Positions 24,699 through 36,290 of a stretch of 64,000 bases of DNA are shown here, piece by piece. The stretch is taken from positions 16,368,001 through 16,432,000 of the forward strand of contig OX387198.1 in assembly GCA_947561715.1 (NCBI GenBank), in the 5' to 3' direction. The translations under genes and the position numbers were made by a program. The notes under the pieces are model-generated. The model was not told where the DNA came from, did no database searches, and saw nothing but the letters and a program-made list of their open reading frames with translations. The DNA is from Ascidia mentula (taxonomy: Eukaryota > Chordata > Ascidiacea > Phlebobranchia > Ascidiidae). Each line of letters starts with the position of its first letter. Within the stretch, counting starts at the first letter, position 1.

Positions 24699-25834
24699 TT
24701 TTGTTGCATGAATTCGAGTTCCCTAAAACCGCTACAAATCAGGTCAGCCTAGCTCGTATGAAGCAAAAGGCATTCAAATAGATACACGAAATTGTGGAAG
24801 GCTATATGGTCGTTTCTATAATGCTAACTATGCCTGTGCGAAATTATACTCACTTGCTTTTAAACCTTTAAATCTTTAAATCATGCGTTTTGTATGTAGA
24901 GTAACAACAAAATTCGTTGACAAAAAACACTGGAGGGTCTGATCTTAGAGTCAAATGTCAGTCTATGCACATAGGTTTATTGGGAACATTCTCCAACAGA
25001 ATATGTACATGGGAAATACACATTTGTAAAACGTCTGAAAGACTTTGAAGCAAAACAAAGACTTTTTGAGTTAATCTCGTCAGTAAACAGGAAATCAGTT
25101 ATTCTTCTGGTGAGGCTAAAAATAAATAAATTAATTTTAAATGACATTCAAATCGCAAGCGGAAATTACTTGTATTTTGGGTGCGAAAAACGATATTTTT
25201 AAGTAAAATTTGTTTCGATATTTACATCAAATCATGAAAAATACCACCCGATTTAAAAAAAGACCACTCCTCATGAAAAAAAAGCTGACATAACTATTCA
25301 ACAATACTCGGTTTCAACAAGTTATATAGGGGAAAATCTAAGTTATTCGTCGTTATGTTGTTTCTGATACATAAATTTCGCCTACAATTCGGCATCGTCA
25401 GTATCACTTATTTAAATTTAATTGAGTTACTCGCTTCCATGCATACTTAGAAACACTGTATTTTTCAATCCGCATTTCAGCGAAAATATAAAACTTTCAC
25501 AACATTCCTAAAGTTGCATTAAATCTTACCGATCATTTTTCATCACGAATCCGTCACCGCCTAGAGCTATGTTCGTAAACCACAAATGCTTCTTGTGGAC
25601 ACACTGTAATGTACCTTATCTTCCGTGAAGTAAACCGGTTTGAATAACTTGAAAAAGGCTTTTGGAAGTAGCATATACATCATTTATGTGTTTTGCATTC
25701 AGACAAAAAGCGATGAGCTCTAGGATTGCGATTAGAAGAAAAAATGTACAATGCTGCAAATAGCGCTGTCATAGTAAAGACGTTCGTTGTGTGGTACAAC
25801 TAATTGGTATGCAAGGCTCATGCGTGACTATGTT
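24699..25834. other. T1-T2 spacer
   Basis: No gene seen. The part to about 25420 matches the DNA downstream of T3 (59900-60590), including TTCGCCTACAAT and GGCATCGTCAGTATCAC, so it is copied 3' flank. From there to the T2 flank at 25835 no partner is visible. Confidence 0.6.
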
Positions 25835-25910
25835 AATATGCTATAGGAGCTGAGGTCACAGCAGGAACCTGTTACGAGTTAGGTGTGTTCCTAATCACAT
25901 CGAAGAAACC
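25835..25910 (+). promoter_or_regulatory. 5' flank of T2 shared with T1
   Basis: Matches 20299-20374 with only a few changes next to the ATG. Confidence 0.45.
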
Positions 25911-28900
25911 ATGGTAAAACTACCCCTGATGCTTGTTGTGTGCTATGTGATCTTAGCTTTTACTGCCAAGATGGCCAAATCATCAGGCAAGTTTAGATAT
26001 AATCGCAATTTCTAATACATTTGAAGAGTTTTAGTTTCACATCAAAAGTTATTCAATTTGCATTAGATGTATTTCTATGTCCGCTATTAAATGTATTCTG
26101 TTTCAAATTAGCCCGAGATGTTGCAGGTTGTGTCACAAACACAACAGTGTGCGTCAAAAGTTAGCAGTCGCGTGTAATAAATGTGATCAGAATCAAAATA
26201 AATATGTCTAAAATTGTTCTTTTTAATTGACAGATTTCTGGCAGTCTTATGAGCATGCTCCTCTCACTAAAAGTTCATATATTACTTGTAAAATATAAAA
26301 CGATAATATTTTAAAACAAATTTTTCTTAACATAACCAGAACTGTCGGAATGGAGCAACTGGGGAGAGTGTACTGAAGCGTGTGATAGTGGAAGAAAGTA
26401 CAGAAATCGCACTTGTCTTAATTCTGAAGATCAGAGCTCATGCACTGGACGATTAAGAGACTCGAACTCATGCAACAATTTTGCTTGCTGTGAGTATATC
26501 GGTATTTTCATATATCAAACTTTAAACTGCATTTCATGTGGTGGAGGTGATTTGTAAGGAAAACGAAGATAAAAGAATCTGTAATGCATTTTGTAGACAA
26601 AACTGGCAATTGGAATGAGTGGAGTTCCTGCTCTCGCACTTGCGGCACCGGAGAAAAGCGCCGATCCCGTCGGTGTATGGTCACCCTTCCTTCGACTCAT
26701 CCCCAATACAATAAACTTCAGTTCATTATGGGTATTGCAGAAAACAATACATGGTACGCGACCAAGAAATACTCTTTACATACAAAGTTTAGGTTTATAG
26801 GACAGCAAACATTTAAACATTAGCAGCTTTTTTTTAATCTGCTACTCACTAAATATGTTGAAAATTATGTTTGTGATTTTATAACGGATGCTGTAGGCCA
26901 TGTTTATCCAATTCAATTTACCCATATCTCAAAATGATTTAAGACGATAATCTAAATTTAACACAGGCCATTAGTTTATACATATAGTCTTGTAATATGA
27001 CGTAGGTCTTGGTCTGCTATAAACGACCAAAGTATCTCTCTCCATTTCCGCAACGCCTTCAGGGGTGTGTGCCATGAACGTGTGCCGTACGGCCTACGAC
27101 AAACCAGGAGTTGCAATCAGCAACCATGTCCACGTGAGTTTTTGTTTAGTTTAGGAACAAGAAAAGTTAAATTGTCACACATTGTTTTCAGCGAAACCCA
27201 ACCACAGGTTCACGGAATGGTCCAATTACTCTGATTGTGATAAAGTGTGTGGTGGAGGATGGATGGAAAGAACCCGTCGTTGTTATGATGACAGAAATCG
27301 CTATGTCGCCATAAGTAATTGTAAGCCTGGCAGTCGTCGAACTGATGAAATGGTGGATGTGGAAAGGAAAGAATGCAACACAATACGTTGTAGTGGGTTT
27401 GATGTATTTTATGTACTGAACATTACTTTCATTATATCTTTGCCACCGTCCTATCAAGATTAAAAATACAACGTCAATGTCACAGCTCTTCAACATTGTA
27501 TTTCCAAACATTACATTCCAACGGTTATGAGAAGTTATGAGAAACGTGAACTAAGTAAATTTATTTACCTATTTGACACCGGTTGCTTTGCTCAGGAACC
27601 TCAGACTGGGGTAATTGGGGCAAATGCACCCGACCGTGTGGATACGGAAGACGCTACAGATACAAGATCTGTCTCGATTCAAGGAACCAGACAAAATGTA
27701 ACGTTGATTATAGATGGGACACATGTGGTCCGCCATGCTGTAAGTTTAACGCAATCGATATACAATTGTTTATTTTGTCATACGGAAAACATTGTTTTGC
27801 CCCATCAATTGAAGATAGGCCATATGTTGACTTTCAACGAACCAAGGATAGGATAGGCGAAAACAAACTAGGCACATACATCTTTTAACAAGTTTTTATG
27901 TAAAATTTGTTTTTATTTACACAAGTTATGTTGTTTTAGTCCAGTTGGGAGATTGGAGTGAGTGGAGTTCCTGCACTGGAAAATGTGGGGGAGGTTTTAA
28001 GACCAGAACCCGCAAATGTCAACCCAACTTACCTTCGACAAACCCCTATTACAAAGATCTGATCTCGGTCCTCTCGCAAGGCATTGGTTTTTGGGGGTTA
28101 GTGCTGATTACGCTTTGGAAAATTATATCTAGAATAACGGTTTAGTATCTGTGCTATTTAAAGACCGACTTTAATATTTCTTTGGAAACAATGCGCATGC
28201 GTTTTTACTGACAGTGCGTTGGCATTTTTATTTATAGCAGTGCTAACGACGTTACGAGGGACTTCAGCGGTCAACACTACATAACGTGTACTGAAGGTTA
28301 TATGTCTGATTCTAAAGAGTGTAACAACCAACCATGTCCAGGTAAAGTGAGTTGTAGAATAGGAAAGGTTGCCATGTTTACCTTACGAGCATTCTCATAT
28401 CCACATTCGTTTTTACTTGTTACTGGGCGCCCTCCATATGTTCCTATATGTACCATTTTCAAGCTGTTTTAGCCTCAGGCATCCTTGTTTTCAATATGCT
28501 GCGCCTCAAACAGGGTTAAATGCACACCACCATGGAATACGGTTTGATGTTATTTAGCTTTTGCGGTACTAATATCCATGATACCTTCCTAACCGGTTTG
28601 GTTTTGTGTTTATGACTTTTGCATAAACGTGCAAAGAAGGAGCAAGTGTTACTCTGCTTGCAGTTGCTGTAAATTACACATTTTCTGGATGGCACATGGA
28701 ATGCAACCAAGCTTGCGGAAGAGGACGCCTTAAAAACACCGCACGTTGTCTTGCAAACGGGACATGGGTTGTACCATCATATAAGTGCGGACCAGCACCA
28801 AAACGAAATTGGTATTTTTCATTTAGGAGCGAACACGTGTGCAACAAGAGGCCCTGTGGTAAACACATTTCTTTTTCCATATTATATTGTGGTTTGTTTG

Positions 28901-29934
28901 CTAAATTAATACTATTTCAATGTTTTGTACGTTGTGTTAATGATTTGTAAAATCAGCAACATCTTCGTCGTGCGTAATGGCTTATAAGATAATTTGTATT
29001 GCGCCTTGAAGTTACAGTAGAATAGTACATTTATTAAAAGGACGAAGAAAATTACCAGAATTGTACCGCACAGTGTTTTCTGATCGGGGTAAATGGGGGA
29101 AATGCAACAGAGCTTGTGGACAAGGAATCCAATATTTAAATCGCACCTGTCTTGACTCCGAAGATCAGAGCAGATGTGGAACAATGCAACGAAAGCCAAG
29201 AGTATGCAAAGAACAGGAATGCTGTAAGTTGAAAACGTCCTCGATTTTACATGCTACATTCGTTGGTCATACATCTGTAATATTTGGCGGCACTTGGCGT
29301 GTTGAACCAATACCAAACCTAAGATATTTTCAGTCGAACTCAGCCAATGGAGTGATTGGAATGAGTGCTCAAGCAGGTGTGGAGGTGGAATAACTTCGAG
29401 ATATCGTTCCTGTCGGCCCAAAATTACCCCAGGGCACCCGATTTACAAAAACCTTACCGAAATTTTGGAACTGGTGGACGAAAACCCAAGGTTAGCATTG
29501 TTAAAGTGTTTTGATATTTCAATCTAATTCGGTGTAAAATTGTTTTTTCTACCTTTGAAAACATCCTGTCGCATATTAAGTTCGAAGAGGCTTTTGTAGT
29601 TTACAAGCTATACAATCGCCCTAAACTTAAGAGTGACTGATTTTTATTATTTCTATGCAATCCCTCGTGCTGTTGGAAATGTAGGGATGCGGTTGATATC
29701 ATTAAATTATGCGTATTGTTTTGTGTTGCTTAAATCGGTGGTGTTTTGTTTTATCTTTGATATGTTTTTGTATTCAGCAATTCTGCATCCATTTCCAATA
29801 CACACAAGATATTAAAACGTCGAAAGGTTCCCATCTCCTACCACTATCAGTACCTCGTAGATTGCAATCATCCCTTTGAGGAAACGAAGGAATGCAACAC
29901 AGAAAAGTGCATTAGAAAGCAGATTAAACCGTAA
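25911..29934 (+). CDS. Secreted protein of eight TSP type-1 repeats (T2)
   Basis: Tandem copy of T1, offset by 5,536 bp over the first eight exons: 25911-25986, 26340-26489, 26597-26753, 27063-27133, 27192-27392, 27596-27739, 27940-28096, 28241-28341, then 28664-28858, 29074-29223, 29334-29490, 29778-29934. The predicted protein has 571 residues with the same signal peptide and ABC-ABC-AB TSR order. Differences are few: the start reads MVKLPL rather than MQKLSL, Val/Thr and Lys/Gln changes in TSR2, Arg to Gly at the TSR5 exon junction, and a 6-bp in-frame deletion (one Ala-Pro pair) in TSR6. The last donor is changed from GTAAGC to GAAAGC, so exon 12 probably reads on to TAA 29932-29934 and the tail becomes RKQIKP instead of the NSSxx tail. 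The old terminal exon (30100-30116) is still present. Confidence 0.8.
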
Positions 29935-30116
29935 CAAATAAGAGGAAATTTGGTTGCAGGTAGCATTTTTATTTTAGTCAATTGAGCTGGAGAGATTGGG
30001 TGAACTTGATACTTTAAACCTTTGATTTTTGTCATATTTAATATTTTGTGTTATTATGAAAAATGTTTGATGTAAAAATATACAACACAACTCTTTCAGA
30101 TTCTTCGGGCGAATGA

Positions 30117-30971
30117 GTAGCCGGGGAATGCCAATCTTAAGGCAATAAATTAATTTTAAATGACATTCAAATCGCAAGCGGAAATTAATTGTATTTTGGG
30201 TGCGAAAAAAGATCCTTTCCGTCAAGGAAATAAGGATAAATAGTTTGCCCAATTTGATTTCGATAATTACGTGGAATCATGAAAAATACCGCCAGATTTA
30301 AAAAAAAGACTCTTCATGAAAAAAAAGCAAAAACTAACTGACCTAATTATTCAACCTTAAGTTGTATAAAGGAAAACCTAAGTTTATCGTCGTTATGTTG
30401 TTTCTGATATATACATGCATATAAATATATATATTTCGCCTACAATCTGGCATCGTCAGTATCACTTTAGCGCTTAACACATAACATAAAAATAGAATGT
30501 TATGTTGAATATATCAGTTCCAAAAAACGTATTCCAGAAAATCAGATTACAACCTGTTTAAATGAATTTGAAAATGTGTTGTGAGAGCAATTAAGGGATT
30601 TTTACCATCGTTCGACAAATTATAAATATTTTAATTAAGAACAACTGTTAGCTTTCTTCAACATACAAGCAATTTGTTTGTAAGACCAATACTATTGCAA
30701 CAACGATTAACTTCACACGAAGATCTGAGCTATCATCTTTAGCAGTACTCCAAACACTATAAATGTCAACTAACCAGGAGTTTTTCTGCATATAAATGGA
30801 CAAACAGCACCGCTGGTTTGACAGTTTATGAAGCCCAAAGTACCTTGGCAACCTAAAAATCACAGTAATGTTTGCAAAAAATATTGTTTGTTTATTGTAT
30901 GTTAAATACGGCAAACCAGTCGTAATGTCCGTAATTGGCAAACGTTGATTTACAGTGAGAAAACAATTATT
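30117..30971. other. Convergent 3' region between T2 and M1
   Basis: T2 (+) and M1 (-) end toward each other here. About 470 bp found after T3 (59795-60262) is missing after T2, joined at about 30142, where AATAAA (30144-30149) could serve as a new poly(A) signal. On the minus strand an AATAAA lies at 30891-30896. A 97-codon minus-strand open frame (30648-30941) is discussed under findings. Confidence 0.55.
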
Positions 30972-33730
30972 TCATGCCCAAAATCTATCACCGCCATAAC
31001 GACACTTACGACAGGGTACTTGGCCGGGAATGGTCACAATTAAAGAAGCAAAAGGGCAATTTCGGCGCATATCAGGTTCAGTAGCGCCTTCTGGTCGCAG
31101 TTCCCCTTTCTTCTGCCTCCTCCTGTCCTGCAATTGGTGGAGGTTTGGTTGTGGTGCTTGTTGGAGGAACGAAGGTGGAGTAAAAGTTTCGGCCGTACCC
31201 CGGGACGCCACTGTTGCCGACCGTGGCCCCAACATGGGACGGGGGGGAGAATAATGGCTTTCTGTTCGACAATAAGAGGTTACTTAATATGGTCAAAATG
31301 TGGAAAGATTATTAAGTTTTGAAACAAACCAGCATTTTATGACGACTATGATGTGCGTAAAACACGGAATGATATAAACAGCTTTGTACACACTTCAATG
31401 CTCTAACATATTATAACCCTAACATTTTATAATTCAAATAAAATTTAATCAATATGCGGAACTCAACTACAGCAAATGACATGAATTCCCGTTTTAATAT
31501 GCATTTTATCTGAATTTTCGTGGAGCTTTTTTGTGCAAAAACAACATTTTCATGACCTAACAGTGCTAAGAAAAAAGCAAAAACTGTGTTTAAAAAAACG
31601 TTGTTCACGCAGAGAGTTTATATTCATGGCGCCCCTGCTTTCAAAAGAGCGCTTGTGTGACTTACGAGTAGCATTTTCCGTCGGAGCCGAGCAGTGGGCG
31701 CAACAAGGGACATTCGCAACCCGACTAACATATTCCGTTGCAACCAGTCACGTGACTGTAGAGGTGGTTGGTCTTCTGATACTGGCTTGCGAATGGGTGG
31801 AAGTTTATGGGGCTGTAATAGGGAAAGGCGACTTGAACCCTATTACAGTGATGCGGACATGGCTTGCATGAGTAGTGGATCTGATTGAAGGGACAAGCTG
31901 CGAAAAATAGTATCACGATTATTTGTGTGGTGGTTTCAGGAAACCCTTGTTATGGGCACGTTCTGTGTAGTTAGTGCCACTGTAAGTTAATATCACATAT
32001 GTTTGCATGGGCTTACTCTTCCCGGCAAAGCAAGTGTACGAACTAAATGATGTTATTTTCGGTAAAGCAATATAATGTTATTTTAGCAGCACATAATAAA
32101 GCTAGTCTAAGCTCGCTAAAGCTCGTGCGACTAAAGTTTTTAATAGTCTGCTTTCTCTGTGTCAAACCGCCCCCACAATCACGTGAACACGAACCCCATA
32201 TACCCCAGTTCTGACATAACCAACAAAAAATTGTCAGAGAGCTGATGAAATTTTGTTGGTGTTTTAAATGAGAAACAGAAACAATCAATCTCTGCACAGT
32301 TTTTAAGTTTTTGGTTCTAAGATTAACATCTAAAGTATCGACAAAAACTTGCAATGACTTAAGATAGGTACGGGCTAACCAGATGTGGTTTAGTGCACTA
32401 TGTAGCAAATGAAATGAAACTTACAGCAAGGCTGAATGTTACATCTCCTCATTTTTGAACGTTGAAAGTTGCACTTGGTCTGATCTTTAGATTCGACACA
32501 AGTGCGTGTTGTGTGTTGACTTCCACCTCCGCAAACTCTATCACATTCTCCCCAATCTCTCCACTCCGAGGTAACTGCGGGATTCGAGACAAATTTTACT
32601 GCGTTTTAGCAGTGTCCATATGGCGGGAAGTACTTGAAGAAAGGTGTGCCAACAAAATGAGTAAAAATGTAAAGGCGCCTCACTCATAAAAAGTGCCATG
32701 AAAAATGTTGGATCCTAACTTATTTTTTGTATTCGAGACATTTAAAAAATTGTTTTGTGAAGCTCAATTCGTTTATTCGTTAGTAAATTGCTTGAAACCT
32801 TGATGATAACAATAATACTTTACTGTGGTGGTTTAGTTGGCGACAAATATTTATATCCTGTACCACTGTAGACGAACAAGGGACAAATGCGAACAAACAG
32901 AGATTGAAAAGACGCACAAATTTCCAAAGCAGACTTACCACAGGCGCCAGTGTTGCAGGGCTTCTGTTGTATCTCCACCTTGTAACCGGTACCCTTCCAA
33001 TAGCGCCTTATCAGGTCTAATGGAGACCTTCGACCATTAGACGACGGTCCACACCTATATGTGGGCACTTCCTGGCCACCGTTGGCAAGGCAACGTCGCG
33101 TGCGTTCCATCATACCACCGCCACAAACTTTATCGCACTCCGTGTAGTTGGACCATTCCGTATACGCGTACCGCACCGGACCGGACCTGAAAGTAAACAC
33201 AGTAATTATTAAACAGTAACAGTAAGCCGAGAAGAATTAATAATTACAAGACAGTTGAAAAATTGTGGATGAAGCACCAAACGTATGTTGTAATCGCAAC
33301 CATGTACGGCCAAGTTTAAGAAAGACTAACAGTAATTTGATCTGGATTTGGCACAATAATCTACGAACAATATATGCAAAACGATAGTGTTGTTCATCAT
33401 ATTCGTATGTACAACTGTCAGCACTTTTTGCAAAGAGGACTTCAACATTAAGATACCCTTTATAATAAGTTACATACTCCCACTGAAAATGCCAATCCCA
33501 ACTGATACTCACACAAAACCTTTTCATAACACTCCGTGTCAAATTACTATTAGGTTCACATGGAAACGAAACGATCAAGGGCATTTCCGTAAGTAATTGA
33601 AAGGAGCTCACGTTCTTTCACAATTACCGCCAATGCACTTCTATTGCACACAATTATGCAACCACCAAGAAAAACTTACAAGGATGCACAGCAACATCAA
33701 AAATACCAATCCAAAGGGTGTGTAAAACAT
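30972..33730 (-). pseudogene. TSR-TIL secreted protein gene copy M1, damaged
   Basis: Minus-strand exons: 33680-33730 (signal peptide MFYTPFGLVFLMLLCIL), 33331-33614 (94 residues, no recognised domain), 32939-33186 (TSR with CGGGMMERTRRC), 32425-32574 (TSR with EWRDWGECDRVCGGG), a further TSR exon near 32100-32200, 31666-31897 (TIL-type cysteine-rich domain), and a last exon 31261 down to 30972. Compared with copy M3 it has three lesions: a 27-bp deletion at about 32213 that removes the acceptor and start of the third TSR exon; GAG changed to TAG in the TIL exon (about 31727); and a net 23-bp deletion in the last exon (about 31130) that shifts the frame. It is therefore probably a pseudogene, though the first four exons are intact. 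Confidence 0.75.
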
Positions 33731-34539
33731 TATTTGTTCTGTTGGCGCTTTGGACGTCTAGGTGAGGTTATTACTAGGTTATTACATCAAAAATAACATC
33801 AACCTTACATGATGATGGTATAAGTATATATCCAAACGTGTCAAACATGAAGTCGCTCCTATAACAATTTGTATCTGAAATTGTTTCAGCTGAATATGTA
33901 TATGTAGAATATCCGTGCATTTATTCGCTCGTCGTTTTCTACGCTTTCACGCCAACTTTGGCGATTAAATGGCAAAGTTTTGGCAAGTCAGTAATGCGAT
34001 TTGACATTTTGTTAATGTAGTTCATAAAGGTGCTGAGCACGACTTGGAAATCGTGAAAGAAATCGTGGGTCGTTGACGAGCAATCAACGATGATTGGGGG
34101 ACTTCCTGAGAATTTAGGACTTTTCTTTTTCGCGCCGAGCTCAGTTTTATCAAAACGGAACGGACAAAACAACAATGCAAGTTTCTTGTGCTTACTTTTT
34201 TTGTGCTTAAAATATATTTATAAGCAGTAAGGAATGAACTGACTGCTAAAAGTTTTTAACGCATTCGAAATTTCAAAACAATATTCATTTAAGTTTACAA
34301 TGTCGAAGAAATAGAGTTCCTACCCTGCTATTAATCAACACAGAAACAATTCAGCCATGAAAGCCATTTTTTTAGATTTTCCTTGATCTAATTTGGACAC
34401 GACTTGTAACGAATGTCAAAGTAAACCAATGTACGTGCACTGCGGGCGATGAAATGGGATTTTCTGCTCATATTGCGCTGTCTGGCGCATTCGGCGGTAA
34501 GCGAAGTTTCGTTCAAAAAGTTTTACGACAAACAATTCT
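33731..34539. other. Upstream region of M1
   Basis: To about 33990 this matches the DNA at the window's right edge (63903-64000). The rest has no recognised gene. A 78-codon minus-strand frame (33939-34175) has no supported splice sites and no clear family. Confidence 0.45.
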
Positions 34540-36290
34540 GTCTCCTGTGTAACCGAAGTTAGCTTGTGCGGTTGTTGCGTTCGACTCCCCCATTGCTCGC
34601 GGGGTGATATGGCGTCGTTCGGGTCTTTTTACAACCCATCAACCTCACCAGTTCTGCAAATAATTTGCTTACGAAATTCCCCCTTTAATCGGAGTGAATT
34701 ACCTCAGGTACCCCATATACCGTTAGCCACCTGTGAAACAAAATGTTCGCTGTTTCATATGCGGTTTGATGCCGCATATGAAGGCCACGCTCTGACATAT
34801 TTTGTGAATAAATCCCAAGCGACTAGGATATACTGGTATCCTGTCCTGGTTAACGTAAGTGGACCAAGCACATCAATCTCAACGCGTTGCATCGGTCGCA
34901 TTTCTTGTGATGGAACTAACGGGGCTCGGGTGGTAGTGGTTGGTTTCTTATTTCGTTGACAGTGTTCGCATTTACGGCAATAAGCCTCGGTCTCTTCTCT
35001 CCATTTTAGCCAGTAAAAACGCTGTGACAGTTTGCTCAGGGTTTTAGCCATTCCCAAGTGTCCCCCGCCGTGTACTTGGTCGTAGCACGCGGACAGCACT
35101 TCGCTGCGCATGGCAAAGGGTACCAACACTTTCTGAACATCGTTTAAACCTGGCACCGCACCAGGGTCAGTAATGAATAGCAGCCCACCGTGAGATGAGA
35201 GCCGCTCGAAAAGGCTCCATAAGTGTTTTGTCTCTGCCGACAGGCGTTTGACGTGGCGAAAAGACGGCCTTATACCCTGTTGCACCCATTTCACTACAGG
35301 ACGCAAACTTAAGTCCCCATACTGCGCTTCTGCTACATGGGTGGACTCATACCCGTACTCCGCCTTTAAATCAAGTGCAAGTACCTCTTACAATGACTCA
35401 TCCTCACGAACTGTGTAAGGGAATCCGTCATCTTCCTGTTGCCTCAGGCTGAGCGCGTCTGCGTTTGTGTGCTTCTTTCCGGGCCGGTGTTGAAGATCAA
35501 AATCGTAACTAGCCAGGTGTTCAACCCACCGAGCACATTGTCCATAGAGTTCCCTGGATCTCCACAGCTAGCGAAGGGATGAATGGTCTGTGCGCAACAG
35601 AAATTTCGATCCGAGCAAATAACTGCGATACAACTTAGTCGCAAATATGACGGCCAGCAATTCCTTGCGAGTTGTGGAATAATGCTTTTCAGCTTTGCTC
35701 AATGATCTACTGCCGTAAGCGATCACATGCTCCTTACCGTCAATTTCCTGACCGAGAACACAACCTACCGCTGTGTCCGAGGCATCGGTGTCCAACACGA
35801 AGGGTCGGCTGAAGTCGGGATACTGTAGGACTGGAGCTGTTGTCAGAAGCCTTTTCAGGCTGGCGAACGCCTGCTGGCAACTGTCCGTCCAGACAAAACG
35901 ACGTCCCTTTTCAGTCAATTTGTGTAAGGGGGAGGCGATACGAGCGTAATCTTTAACAAATTTTCTGTAATACGATGTAAGACCCACAAATTGACGCACC
36001 TGTTTTGCAGATTTTGGTACTGGCCAATCTTTAACTGATCGTTCCTTATCGGAGTCGTATCGTATTCCATGTTTTGACACTACGTGGCCAAGGAATCGCA
36101 CTTCATCTTTGAACAGGTCGCACTTCGTGGGCTTTAGTGTAAGTCCAGCCGACTCTAGGCGTGAAAGAACATCAAGACGCTGCATGTGTTCGTTGAAATT
36201 TCTACCATAAACAATCACATCGTCTAAGTATGCGAGTGTTCCTTGCTACTCTATACCCTGCAGCACAATACGCATTAGGTGTTGGAAGCT
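34540..36290 (-). mobile_element. Ty3/Gypsy pol fossil, truncated
   Basis: Minus-strand remains of a Ty3/Gypsy polyprotein: the end of reverse transcriptase (LKPTKCDLF, FLGHVVS, FVGLTSYYRKF), RNase H (LDTDASDTAVGCVLGQE, ELLAVIFA), the integrase zinc-binding part (HLGMAKT, C-X2-C) and part of the integrase core. Gag, protease, the front of reverse transcriptase and both LTRs are missing. The piece has several breaks and is a fossil. Its reverse-transcriptase end abuts the DRC7 exon at about 36280-36300. Confidence 0.9.

Noticed and set aside
33939-34175. A 78-codon minus-strand frame with a vague globin-like feel
   Set aside because: No key histidine context, no supported splice sites and no second exon were found.
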